The notes beneath the pieces are model-generated. The model did no database searches, was not told where the DNA came from, and saw only the letters and a program-made list of their open reading frames with translations. Positions 35,934 through 44,929 of a stretch of DNA of 64,000 nt are shown piece after piece; position 1 is the stretch's first letter, and the number at the start of each line of letters is the position of its first letter. The position numbers and the translations under genes were made by a program. Origin of the DNA: Halieaceae bacterium UBA4452 (GTDB lineage Bacteria; Pseudomonadota; Gammaproteobacteria; Pseudomonadales; Halieaceae); assembly GCA_002389505.1 (NCBI GenBank), contig DGPA01000044.1, positions 233,540-297,539 of the forward strand, read 5' to 3'.

Positions 35934-36728
35934 TTAGTGCCCCTGCCAAACGTAGGTTTTTTTGGCAAGAAACGCGTTGATCGCTCCCTTGCAATCATCG
36001 CTATCAATGCACAGTTTTTGTAATTTTGCCTCGGCTGATATGGCATCTCCCAAATGGCTATTCCCCGAGATCCGCAGTGCTTCTTTCGTGTAGCGCAAGG
36101 CAAGAGGTGATTTGCTGGCAATCGTTTGCGCGAACTGCGCGGCTTGTTCTTTAAATCCATCGTCATCAAAGCAGTGATTGGCTAATCCTAATGCTACAGC
36201 CTTCTCTGCAGTCACTTTCTCTCCACAAATCATCAGCTCAAAGGCCTTTCTCGGACCCACTAAACGCGACAGCAACCACGTGCTGCCGCCATCGGGAATT
36301 AAACCAATGGCTGCGAAGGGCTGATACAGAAAAGCGGAGTCAGCCATAACGACCATATCGCAGGCCATAGCATAGGAGTAGCTAATCCCTGCGCAAGGTC
36401 CGTTGACAGCGGCAATCCATACCTTGCTGGATTCCGCAATCGCCAGCACGCCAGGTTTGTACTCGTACTCAAGCTGATCTTCGACTTCAGGGCCTAGGCC
36501 CATGCCCTCGCCCTGCTCTTCCGCCAGATCGGCTCCGGCGCCAAAAGCTCGACCTGCGCCTGTCAGCACCACCACATGAATACTCGTGTCAAGATTCAGC
36601 TCCCGAGCCGCCACGAGCAGCTCTCGTCTCAAGACACTATTGAAGGCGTTCATGCTCTCAGGCCGATTCATCGTGACTGTGGCAACCGCCCCAACGCGTT
36701 CAATTAATACCGTTTCAAAATCAATCAT
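35934..36728 (-). CDS. Crotonase-family enzyme (PaaG-like isomerase/hydratase)
   Basis: A 264-residue crotonase-fold protein acting on a CoA ester. The oxyanion-hole segments GRAFGAGADL and NGPCAGISYSYAMACDMV are intact. In place of the first catalytic Glu of enoyl-CoA hydratase (QPE) it has QPF (about F138), and it carries Asp in GLIPDGGSTW (about D146), where PaaG-type isomerases have their catalytic Asp. The reaction is therefore more likely double-bond shift or ring isomerisation than simple hydration. It lies downstream of the acyl-CoA dehydrogenase (49-base gap) and upstream of the DUF3604 gene. Confidence 0.85.
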   Translation of the reverse strand: MIDFETVLIERVGAVATVTMNRPESMNAFNSVLRRELLVAARELNLDTSIHVVVLTGAGRAFGAGADLAEEQGEGMGLGPEVEDQLEYEYKPGVLAIAESSKVWIAAVNGPCAGISYSYAMACDMVVMADSAFLYQPFAAIGLIPDGGSTWLLSRLVGPRKAFELMICGEKVTAEKAVALGLANHCFDDDGFKEQAAQFAQTIASKSPLALRYTKEALRISGNSHLGDAISAEAKLQKLCIDSDDCKGAINAFLAKKTYVWQGH

Positions 36729-36777
36729 CGTTGTATTCCAAGAGCATAGGCTTGTTCGCCAAGATCAGGTTAAGTGG

Positions 36778-37953
36778 TTAAAAGTTACGGGTATTGAAAG
36801 GTTTATAGTCAGTGCCAAGACAATCTCTGCCAATAATCATTTTCATAATTTCGGAACTACCTGCATAAATCGTAGCGATCTTGGCATCGGCACACTGACG
36901 GCTGATCGCATACTCATCCATAAAGCCGGCACCGCCATGGAGTTGGAGGCCTTTATCTGCCACCTGTTGTTGAAGCTCCGATGTTTTGAGCTTGGCCTTC
37001 GCCGCATCAGCCGCCGTGAGGGTTCCAGCATTAAAGGCGATCGCGCACTGGTCGACAAAGCTTTGAGCAATATCTAATTCGGTTCGAAGGTCGGCTAGTG
37101 TGAACTGCGTGTTTTGTAATTGTGCGAGCGATTTGCCAAACACTTGCCGCTCGTTAACAAAATCAGCGGTGAGATCCCATGACAGCTGCGCGGCGGCTAA
37201 ATAGCCCATCGCACCCAGTAATCGCTCTTCGGCTAGCCCTTCCATCAAGTAATAAAATCCCTGGTGGACCTCTCCCAACACGTTGGCCTTGGGTACCTTG
37301 GTATCGTTAAAAAATAATTCCGCTGTATCCTGGGCCTTCAATCCTAATTTTTTGAGATTTCGACCCCGGGCAAAACCCTCAAATCCAGGTTCCACCAAAA
37401 ATAAAGTCATAGCATGGGGATTGTTGTCTGGGTCGGTCTTCGCCGCCACAATGACTAAGTCGCAGTTGATGCCATTGGATATATAGGTTTTTTGGCCATT
37501 CAATAGCCAGTGATCGCCGGCATCGACCGCGGTGGTTCTCATTCCAGCGAGATTACTTCCCGCGTCGGGCTCGGTCATTGCAATGGCTAAAATGAGGTCA
37601 CCAGAGACCGCCCTGGGCATGTAGCGATCTTGCTGCTCTTTATTACCAAACCGCGTAATATACGGTCCAACAATGCGACTATGTAACGAGCCAAACCAGT
37701 CGGATGCCCGAGCGTAAGCGAGCTCTTCAATAATGATTTGTTCCCAACGAATGTCATAGTCATCCATGCCACCGTAGCATTCTTCTGGCCAGACCATAAG
37801 GAAGCCTTGATCGCCCGCTCTCTTGAAAAGCTTGCGATCAACGATACCGGCCGCTCGCCAACCTTCCATATGGGGCACGATCTCTTCGGTGACGAATCGG
37901 CGATAGGCTTGGCGGAACATGTGCTGTTCTTCGGTAAATTGTCGAGCAAGCAT
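36778..37953 (-). CDS. Acyl-CoA dehydrogenase
   Basis: A 391-residue flavin acyl-CoA dehydrogenase that passes electrons to ETF. Segments AMTEPDAGSNLAGMRTTA, QKTYISNGI and GGAGFMDEY are typical. The C-terminal site is YAGSSEI rather than YEGT, and the catalytic base is likely Glu243 in LAEERLLGAMG, the position used by long-chain and isovaleryl dehydrogenases. The enzyme may act on branched, long or hydroxy-derived acyl-CoA. Its partners EtfA, EtfB and ETF-ubiquinone oxidoreductase are in this window at 52.7-56.4 kb. The crotonase gene follows. Confidence 0.92.
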   Translation of the reverse strand: MLARQFTEEQHMFRQAYRRFVTEEIVPHMEGWRAAGIVDRKLFKRAGDQGFLMVWPEECYGGMDDYDIRWEQIIIEELAYARASDWFGSLHSRIVGPYITRFGNKEQQDRYMPRAVSGDLILAIAMTEPDAGSNLAGMRTTAVDAGDHWLLNGQKTYISNGINCDLVIVAAKTDPDNNPHAMTLFLVEPGFEGFARGRNLKKLGLKAQDTAELFFNDTKVPKANVLGEVHQGFYYLMEGLAEERLLGAMGYLAAAQLSWDLTADFVNERQVFGKSLAQLQNTQFTLADLRTELDIAQSFVDQCAIAFNAGTLTAADAAKAKLKTSELQQQVADKGLQLHGGAGFMDEYAISRQCADAKIATIYAGSSEIMKMIIGRDCLGTDYKPFNTRNF

Positions 37954-38054
37954 TAAAGTCTCCGTTTAGAGGTTAACGTGCGGTGAGATTACCTGTTCAA
38001 CGCATTATCGCCAAGTGTTAACCCCGCGCTGGGGCGGCGGGGATGACAGTTCGA

Positions 38055-38609
38055 TTAGCTACTGGCGCTTTGGCACAGTTCAGCATGACAAAAACGGCAG
38101 CAATACACCGCCCGTTGGCGGAGAATCCGGTAGTGGCGCGTCGCCGATACCTCGTGCTGTTGACAGTCGCAAGTATAGCTAAATCGGCGCTGCCGTCGTA
38201 CCCGAAGGCCCGTCATGTCTGAGCTAAATGTCGCTTGAGGATTTGCACCCAATGCTCTCATCAGCCCTCGCCACTCGGCACCATGGGGTTTTATCCGCCG
38301 TCGAGTTGGAAACGCGCAATGTATGCCGTAGTGGGCGACTTCGTGAGTGACGGTATCGTTTAGATGAATGTCAAAATCCTGAGCAAACAACCAAGGGTTG
38401 AAGCGTAACCACAATTGCTTGCCGCGAGCACAAAACATACCCGCAGCTGTTCCTGAAAGATTGAATTTTACTGGAATGACCGGCAGCGCCGTTCCCAATA
38501 AACGACCTGCCCGTTCACAATCATCGATTACACGGGTCATCACTTGGCCAGCTTGCGCAGTCGTTAGCGGGTTTTGATCGCGTTCAGCCAACATTAGCTC
38601 AGTCGGCAT
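38055..38609 (-). CDS. sprT: SprT-family zinc metalloprotease-like protein
   Basis: A 184-residue SprT-like protein. The zinc-binding HEVAHYGIH lies near residues 89-97 (HExxH), with the third ligand probably in HGAEWRGLM. The C-terminal part has Cys pairs CDC and CCRFC forming a zinc ribbon. Bacterial SprT resembles human SPRTN, which removes DNA-protein crosslinks; its role in bacteria is not established. The ATG at 38609 lies 11 bases inside the end of the acyl-CoA synthetase gene; an ATG at 38594 is also possible. Confidence 0.88.
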   Translation of the reverse strand: MPTELMLAERDQNPLTTAQAGQVMTRVIDDCERAGRLLGTALPVIPVKFNLSGTAAGMFCARGKQLWLRFNPWLFAQDFDIHLNDTVTHEVAHYGIHCAFPTRRRIKPHGAEWRGLMRALGANPQATFSSDMTGLRVRRQRRFSYTCDCQQHEVSATRHYRILRQRAVYCCRFCHAELCQSASS

Positions 38610-40302
38610 TGGCAGGATCGAGAATGTCCTTCAGCTCTCGCTTTAAAAATTTGCCGTTGGCATTACGTGGTAGGGGCTCCGCTAGGAACCACATGTAGCG
38701 AGGGATTTTAAAGGCAGCCATCTTCGCAGCGAGATGCTCTCGCATTCCGGCCGCGTCAAGCATGGCACCTTCCTTTAGGTGTATAGCAGCACCCACCTCC
38801 TCACCTAATCGTTCATCGGGCACCGCAAAAGCGATACATTCAAGCACTGCCGGATGATCAAAAATACCGTTCTCTACCTCGGCGCCGTAAATATTTTCTC
38901 CTCCGCGTAAAATCATATCTTTAGCTCGATCCACTAGGTAGATAAAGCCATCCTCGTCAAAATAACCTAAATCGCCTGTTTTCAACCAGCCATCAACAAT
39001 CGTTTCTGCGGTGGCCTCAGGTCTATTCAAATAGCCTTTAATGACCGGGCTACCGCGAACACAAATTTCACCAATCTCACCGGCCGGCAGAGAGCGTCCC
39101 TCTTTATCCCGAGCACACCCCTCCAATGTGGGTACCAACGGACCGGCACTTTCTGGGCGCGCCAGGAACAGGTCGCCGGCGATGTAAGTGATAATGCCAC
39201 TGACTTCGGTCATGCCATATCCTTGGGTAGGCTTTGCGCGCTTGGTTTCGGCCGCCACCTTGCTGACTAGATCAGGCTGCATAGCTGCTCCACCACCACC
39301 CATAGCAGTCAGTGTGCTCAAGTCATAGTCTTCGCGATTGGGGTGCATCAGTAATTCTCTACTCATCATGGGAACTGCACTCAAGGTGGTCAGTTGCTCG
39401 GCCTGAATTAATCGCATGGCTTCAATGGGGTCCCATTTATACATAAGAACAAACTTACCCCCGGCTACGCTGCCTGCTTGCAGGATGCAGTTATTTGCAG
39501 TGACATGAAAAAGAGGTGTGGCAATTAAGGCCAGTGGTGCGGGTGAAGCGACGGCTTCGGAGAGCTCAGCACCCTTGATTTTTGCCTGCGTGCTCGCATA
39601 AATTCGACCCATTGCCGCAACATTCATAATATTGGCAACGCAGCTTCGATGGGTCAGTTGTGCGCCCTTCGGCCGACCCGTCGTTCCCGATGTATAAAAT
39701 ACTAAGGCCTCACTATCTGGATCTATTGTTACTTCGGGCATGGCGGCACCACCAGCGACGCAATCTCCCCACTGAGTGGCAGTGACCGCCGGGCTGTCTT
39801 CCCGTACCGCGATAACCCGCATATGAGGAAAATCTGCCGCGATCCCAGCAAAGGTGAGCAGTCGACGATCATCGGCAATCAGCAACTTAGGTTGAGAGTC
39901 CTTTAGGGCGTAGGCCATTTCCTCCCCTACCCACCAGGCATTCAGCCCGACTACCACTGCACCGACCGCATTTATCGCCCAATGAGCAAGCATCCACTCG
40001 GGATAATTACGCATGGCGATGGCGACGCGATCCCCCGGCTCAATGCCTTGCTCAACCAGCCAGTGGGCAAACCCGGCTACCTGTACAGCCGCCTGACGAT
40101 AGCTTAGTCGCTCATCGTTATACACCAAATAATCAGCGTCACCGTGGCTCGTAGCCAGTAACCACATATCCCGCAGCGAACTGGGTGCATTCACAAACGC
40201 CAGCAGCTCTTGCCCATCGATACGCTGTTTGCCAAGCTCAAACATCGTGCCGTCTTGGAGTGTCAGCTCACGTGCTGCTTTGTAATGTTCGATGATGCTC
40301 AT
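38599..40302 (-). CDS. Acyl-CoA synthetase (class I adenylate-forming)
   Basis: A 567-residue fatty- or aryl-acid CoA ligase. The P-loop is FYTSGTTGRPKGAQLTH, then GYGMTEVSG, GWLKTGDLGYFDEDGFIYLVDR and the C-terminal catalytic Lys in RNANGKFLKREL. The ATG at 40302 has GGGAGA at good spacing; the frame from 40392 has an unusual tail and lies in the divergent promoter region. It activates an acid with ATP and CoA. It is divergent from the APH-type kinase gene and followed by sprT. The substrate is not readable from sequence; context suggests a 4-hydroxy or branched acid. Confidence 0.92.
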   Translation of the reverse strand: MSIIEHYKAARELTLQDGTMFELGKQRIDGQELLAFVNAPSSLRDMWLLATSHGDADYLVYNDERLSYRQAAVQVAGFAHWLVEQGIEPGDRVAIAMRNYPEWMLAHWAINAVGAVVVGLNAWWVGEEMAYALKDSQPKLLIADDRRLLTFAGIAADFPHMRVIAVREDSPAVTATQWGDCVAGGAAMPEVTIDPDSEALVFYTSGTTGRPKGAQLTHRSCVANIMNVAAMGRIYASTQAKIKGAELSEAVASPAPLALIATPLFHVTANNCILQAGSVAGGKFVLMYKWDPIEAMRLIQAEQLTTLSAVPMMSRELLMHPNREDYDLSTLTAMGGGGAAMQPDLVSKVAAETKRAKPTQGYGMTEVSGIITYIAGDLFLARPESAGPLVPTLEGCARDKEGRSLPAGEIGEICVRGSPVIKGYLNRPEATAETIVDGWLKTGDLGYFDEDGFIYLVDRAKDMILRGGENIYGAEVENGIFDHPAVLECIAFAVPDERLGEEVGAAIHLKEGAMLDAAGMREHLAAKMAAFKIPRYMWFLAEPLPRNANGKFLKRELKDILDPANAD

Positions 40303-40468
40303 CGGTTCTCCCAGTGGTGGAACAAACTCATGTCTAAAACTTGCGGAGCAGAGCATAACCACAGCATACTCAAGGTTCAAATGTTCTACCATCGATTACA
40401 GCTTTTTCTTTATTTAAACGCTTGTAAGAGTATTTTATAGGCACTGAATAGATATCAGGAGGTATGTT

Positions 40469-41491
40469 TTGAGCGCCCAAACCCTCGATCTCACTACCCT
40501 TGACGGCTGGTTAAGACAGCACGTACCGGCCTTTGAGGGTTCTCTGAGCGCCGAAAAATTCGCCGGAGGGCAATCTAACCCAACGTTCAAATTGACAGCA
40601 GGTGAAAATCAGTACGTTTTACGCCGTAAACCTCCCGGACAATTACTGGCATCGGCCCACATGGTAGACCGAGAATACCGAGTGATTTCAGCGCTGCAGT
40701 CTAGCAATGTCCCCGTTCCCGCCACCATCGCGTTATGCGAAGACGACAGTGTCATTGGCTCCATGTTTTACGTCATGGAGTACCTCGACGGACGAGTCTT
40801 TTGGGATCCAGCTTTGGAGGAACTCAGTCGAGAGGAACGGCTAGCCTGCTATGAGGAAATGAATCGGGTGTTGGCGGCGCTTCACTCGGTCGATATCAAC
40901 ACGGTAGGGCTTGCCGACTATGGCAAACCCGGTAACTACTTCGAGCGGCAGGTGGGCCGCTGGACCAAGCAGTACCGCGCCTCTGAGACTGAAACCTTAT
41001 TTGCCATGGAGCGGCTCATTGAATGGCTGCCCGAGCACATACCAGATGATGACGGGCATATAGGGCTAGTGCATGGCGACTATCGGCTAGATAACCTGAT
41101 GTGGCATCCCACAGAGCCTAAAATCATTGCTGTTCTCGATTGGGAACTCTCCACTTTAGGACATCCCATTGCTGATCTGGCGTATCAAATAATGGCCTGG
41201 CAGCTACCCAGAGGTGCGGGCATTAATGGCATGGCTGGGTTGGATCGAGAGTCGCTCGGCATTCCCAGTGATAGCGATTATATTGCTACCTACTGTGCGC
41301 ATACCGGCCGCGAGGCGATCGACAATTGGGATTTCTACCTGGCGTTTTGTTTCTTTCGTTTAGCGGCCATTGTTCAAGGGGTTAAAAAGCGTGCTCTAGA
41401 CGGTAACGCTTCTAACGCCGATGCGGCCAGCCAAGGAGATCTAGTAGAGCCCCTCGTTAACATGGGCGTTAACGCCATTAAGGGGCGCTAG
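40469..41491 (+). CDS. APH-family kinase (ACAD10/ACAD11- or LvaA-like)
   Basis: A 340-residue protein of the aminoglycoside-phosphotransferase fold. The Brenner motif LVHGDYRLDNLMW (catalytic Asp and Asn) and the following DWELSTLGHPIADLAY (metal Asp) are intact, as is the N-terminal GGQSNPTFKL nucleotide loop. It starts with TTG, with AGGAGG eight bases upstream; the nearby ATG is out of frame. Homologues are the kinase domain of ACAD10/ACAD11 and LvaA, which phosphorylate 4-hydroxyacyl-CoA before dehydration. Lying divergent from an acyl-CoA synthetase and near an acyl-CoA dehydrogenase, this gene probably does the same. Antibiotic resistance is unlikely. Confidence 0.85.
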   Translation: MSAQTLDLTTLDGWLRQHVPAFEGSLSAEKFAGGQSNPTFKLTAGENQYVLRRKPPGQLLASAHMVDREYRVISALQSSNVPVPATIALCEDDSVIGSMFYVMEYLDGRVFWDPALEELSREERLACYEEMNRVLAALHSVDINTVGLADYGKPGNYFERQVGRWTKQYRASETETLFAMERLIEWLPEHIPDDDGHIGLVHGDYRLDNLMWHPTEPKIIAVLDWELSTLGHPIADLAYQIMAWQLPRGAGINGMAGLDRESLGIPSDSDYIATYCAHTGREAIDNWDFYLAFCFFRLAAIVQGVKKRALDGNASNADAASQGDLVEPLVNMGVNAIKGR

Positions 41492-41574
41492 CATTCGTGC
41501 TGCCACGATCAGGGGTATCGCGATAGTGATGCGAGAATTGAATTTGGCTGGCCTCTAGCGCCATCCCAGCGCCG

Positions 41575-43185
41575 TTAGTGGGTCAATACAGTCGCTGGAC
41601 GGCTGGTTTTAGCCCGCTTGCTCGCCTTTTGAGCTTGGCGTTTATCGGTGCCTCCTTTGTTAATAGTCCCCAACTGTGGGTTGGTCGGTGGCGATCGGCG
41701 TCGCGATGAGCGTGGCCGATTGATCTTTGGAGAGTCAGGTTTCATGGCACCGGATTCAAAGCGATAGAGAATATCCTCCAATGTTCTAGAGATCATCGTG
41801 CAGCTTCGGATGGCCTCGATCTTGCTAAAACATGCCTGCTCACCATGCTGAACAATTGCCAGCAACTCAGATTCATCAAGATGAGATAACAGTCGCAGTG
41901 GATTGGCGAGGCGGAAACTGGGAACAATGTTGATGTCCCCGGTGTACTCTTGATCCACTAGGGCATGCAAACCGTGCAGGGCCATGTTAAAGCGAGGCCA
42001 GTTAGCACCCCGTTTTTGCGCAATGCCACGATAGAAATTGAGCATTTCCCGACCTACGCCTAAGGTCAAACCGCTCATAGAACGTTTCACCACACTCTTT
42101 TCTTCCTCATTCGGTAGGAAAGCCGTGGCAATCGGATTGACCATGCTCACGATGTAATGGTTAGTGCTGAACAGCCTTGATAGTCGTTTAGCGGGTAACT
42201 CGTCCGCCACCGAACCGTCAACCCAGCGTCGTCCGGGAAGATAGGGCTGAGGTTCCCCGCGGACATTCTTTGCCATCAGCATAACTGGCGGAAATACGCC
42301 AGGAACCGCGCAAGACGCTCTTACCGCGGCACGAATATACACATTGGGTGAAGTGACGGCATTGAGCAATCGTGAGCGCTGATGAGGCTCCGAGGGCGCC
42401 ACCGTTATGCTGACCTGCCGACTGGTTTTGGCGTAGGCCTCTTCAAAGGTCATATTGGGCACAAAACGCTCAATCAGTTGTTCGAGATCCTCGAGACTCA
42501 AGCGCGGACCTGATCCGAGGATAAGTCGTCGAAAAAAACCGACGTCTTCCGCAGCCTCGGCGCGCATCATGACCGGATCACGGAAGTGCCCCAACTCTTT
42601 GTCAGAGTGACAGGCCAGTACCCCTGCGACCAGTGCACCCGCGCTCGAGCCAGATATAACGCGAGGTAACAACTGTTGCTCCACGAGCACATTGATGACC
42701 CCAAGGTGAAGGAAACCCAACATGCCGCCCCCGCTCAGCATCAGGGCCGAACGCCCAAAGCACACGTTACAACGGTAAAAAAACTCCAATTTTTTTTGTG
42801 CAGAAATAATGTCGTCGTCGAGTTCGGCAATGACCCGAAGCGAGCTATCGATCTCGGCAATGTAATCCTCGATGAGTCGCTTGGTGCCGAATTTTGCCAT
42901 ACGGTATAGAACGCTTTTACCCATGCCACCCATATTGCCGTGGATACCCTCATTGAGCGCAAAGAGTAATCCTTGGTAGTCATTGCGCGCTCTCAGGGAT
43001 TTCAAGCGATCAAGGCGCAGTCGTATTTGGGCATAATCGTAGAGATCTGTCTGCTCAACGTCTCGCCATTCAGACATGCCGGATAGATCATCGTGCTCAG
43101 TGGCTAATGTGCGCCATTGGTCGTAGCTTTGAGCCGCTGCCATCGCGTGCTCAAGGGACTTTAGCCGTTTGTTGCTTCTACCCAT
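41575..43185 (-). CDS. Patatin-like phospholipase with DUF3336 domain
   Basis: A 536-residue protein. Residues about 5-145 form the DUF3336 module; the patatin domain follows, with the oxyanion loop SGGGMLGFLHLG, nucleophile in GSSAGALVAG (Ser about 183) and Asp in VDGS. It would release fatty acids from glycerolipids or triacylglycerol, as in fungal Tgl-type lipases with this module. The C-terminal ~50 residues are basic and low-complexity. No signal peptide. It is next to two acyl-CoA synthetases, so fatty acids it releases can be activated nearby. Confidence 0.9.
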   Translation of the reverse strand: MGRSNKRLKSLEHAMAAAQSYDQWRTLATEHDDLSGMSEWRDVEQTDLYDYAQIRLRLDRLKSLRARNDYQGLLFALNEGIHGNMGGMGKSVLYRMAKFGTKRLIEDYIAEIDSSLRVIAELDDDIISAQKKLEFFYRCNVCFGRSALMLSGGGMLGFLHLGVINVLVEQQLLPRVISGSSAGALVAGVLACHSDKELGHFRDPVMMRAEAAEDVGFFRRLILGSGPRLSLEDLEQLIERFVPNMTFEEAYAKTSRQVSITVAPSEPHQRSRLLNAVTSPNVYIRAAVRASCAVPGVFPPVMLMAKNVRGEPQPYLPGRRWVDGSVADELPAKRLSRLFSTNHYIVSMVNPIATAFLPNEEEKSVVKRSMSGLTLGVGREMLNFYRGIAQKRGANWPRFNMALHGLHALVDQEYTGDINIVPSFRLANPLRLLSHLDESELLAIVQHGEQACFSKIEAIRSCTMISRTLEDILYRFESGAMKPDSPKINRPRSSRRRSPPTNPQLGTINKGGTDKRQAQKASKRAKTSRPATVLTH

Positions 43186-43312
43186 TACCCTACCTCTTAT
43201 GGGCTAGTGAATGCCTGCAGCTTACCCCAGCCATTGGAGTGACGACACCCTTTGCCCGCGCAGGCTCGTTTTTTTCCAACAGTAACGATACACAACGAGG
43301 CGCACGAATCGC

Positions 43313-44848
43313 TCAGGATCCCCGGTTTCTATAAGCCTCCATTAAATGGCGCTTATAGAGCTTGCCATTATCCATTCGCGGCAATTGCTCATTAAAATCG
43401 AGGTTCTTTGGCACTTTAATGGACGAAAGACGCTCCCGTAGCCAAGCCAATAGCTCAAAGGCCGTTTCATCGCTCGCATCGACCCAGTTCGCGGGCTGCA
43501 CAACCGCTTGAACGACCTCACCAAACTCGTCATCCGGCACACCAAACACCGCCACATCCGCTACTTTATCATGGCCAATTAGCAGATTTTCTATTTCTGC
43601 GGGATAGACGTTAACCCCACCGGTGATGATGGTAAAATTCTTGCGGTCGGTAAGATACAAAAACCCCTCTTCGTCGAGGTACCCCATGTCGCCACAGGTG
43701 GACCAGCCCTTGTCGTTGTACGCTTCGGCTGTTTTTCCCGGCTCATCGTAGTACTCAAACTTGTTCTGTAGATCCGAAAAATACACCGTTCCGATTTCGC
43801 CAGGAGCCAATTCAACGCCTGCGTCGTCGACAATATGGGGCACGCCAAATAGTGGTTTACCTACCGATCCCTTATGGGTAAGCCATGTGGCAGAGTCAAT
43901 GATGGTGAATCCAGCCGCCTCACTTGATGAGTAATATTCGACCATGACGGGGCCCCACCACTCAATCATTTGTTCCTTGACGTCGATGGGGCACGGCGCT
44001 GCAGCGTGGATGGCGACTTGCATCGAACTGAGTTCGTATTGTGCTCGAACAGATGCCGCCAATTTAAGCATGCGTACAAACATAATGGGCACCCATTGGC
44101 TGTGGGTTACCTGATGTTGTTCAATGAGTGCTAACGCTCGTTCAGGGTCAAATTTTTCCATGACGATAGACGTACCGCCCGTCTCGAGCACCATCAAATT
44201 GTAGTGGAGCGGTGCTGCGTGGTAGAGCGGCGCTGGCGATAAATAGATGGTTTCTGACCCAAAACCAAAGGCCGGCGCCAATAATCGAGTTAGGTCCCCC
44301 GGGGCATCGAACTGCTCTGTTCTGGGGGGAACAAAAACACCTTTGGGTTGCCCCGTGGTGCCCGATGAATAAAGCATGGGCACACCCATAGTCTGATCGC
44401 CCACAGCGTCAGCGGGCATGCTGTCTATGGCTTCTTCCCATGATTCGAAGCCTTCGCGAATACCACCGACCATGTAGAATCGCTGTACGTCGAGAGATTT
44501 ATTGGCCAGGGTAGCAGCCGTATCGGCGAGTGAAGCAGAAGCAACTAACAGTTTGGCACCGCTGTTTTTGAGAATATAGGCCGTCTCATCACCTTTTAAA
44601 TGGGTGCTAATCGGGGTAAAAATGAGGCCTGTACGCATGGCCGCGGAGACTATTTGGAGAAATTCGGGGCAATTCACTAACATAATGGCGATGTGGTCAC
44701 CCTTTTTCAAACCGCACAAACGGAATAACTGCGCAATCTGATTACTGCGGGCATCGAGCTCACCGTAGGTGATGACATCGCCGGAGTTGGCCATAATATA
44801 AGCTGGTTTGGCCGGGGTTTCTCGAGCAGTCACTGAAAGATGAGGCAT
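43313..44848 (-). CDS. AMP-dependent acyl-CoA synthetase
   Basis: A 511-residue class I adenylate-forming CoA ligase. Motifs are LYSSGTTGQPKGV (P-loop), EYYSSSEAAG, WSTCGDMGYLDEEGFLYLTDRK and the C-terminal Lys in PRMDNGKLYKR. It belongs with the fatty-acid or cyclohexane-carboxylate ligase group; the substrate is uncertain. The ATG is preceded by CGGAG. Divergent from the D-glutamate cluster; a short perfect hairpin CAGCG-CTT-CGCTG (44899-44911) lies in the shared 81-base gap. Confidence 0.9.
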   Translation of the reverse strand: MPHLSVTARETPAKPAYIMANSGDVITYGELDARSNQIAQLFRLCGLKKGDHIAIMLVNCPEFLQIVSAAMRTGLIFTPISTHLKGDETAYILKNSGAKLLVASASLADTAATLANKSLDVQRFYMVGGIREGFESWEEAIDSMPADAVGDQTMGVPMLYSSGTTGQPKGVFVPPRTEQFDAPGDLTRLLAPAFGFGSETIYLSPAPLYHAAPLHYNLMVLETGGTSIVMEKFDPERALALIEQHQVTHSQWVPIMFVRMLKLAASVRAQYELSSMQVAIHAAAPCPIDVKEQMIEWWGPVMVEYYSSSEAAGFTIIDSATWLTHKGSVGKPLFGVPHIVDDAGVELAPGEIGTVYFSDLQNKFEYYDEPGKTAEAYNDKGWSTCGDMGYLDEEGFLYLTDRKNFTIITGGVNVYPAEIENLLIGHDKVADVAVFGVPDDEFGEVVQAVVQPANWVDASDETAFELLAWLRERLSSIKVPKNLDFNEQLPRMDNGKLYKRHLMEAYRNRGS

Positions 44849-44929
44849 GTCATACTCCGTGTATCAATAATGTCGCAGCGGTGCCTACGTTAAAGCAACA
44901 GCGCTTCGCTGACTAGATATGGATGGAAA

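Noticed and set aside
40469..41491. Aminoglycoside resistance gene, from the APH fold.
   Set aside because: The neighbours are CoA-ester enzymes, and the sequence resembles the ACAD10/11-LvaA branch rather than antibiotic kinases.
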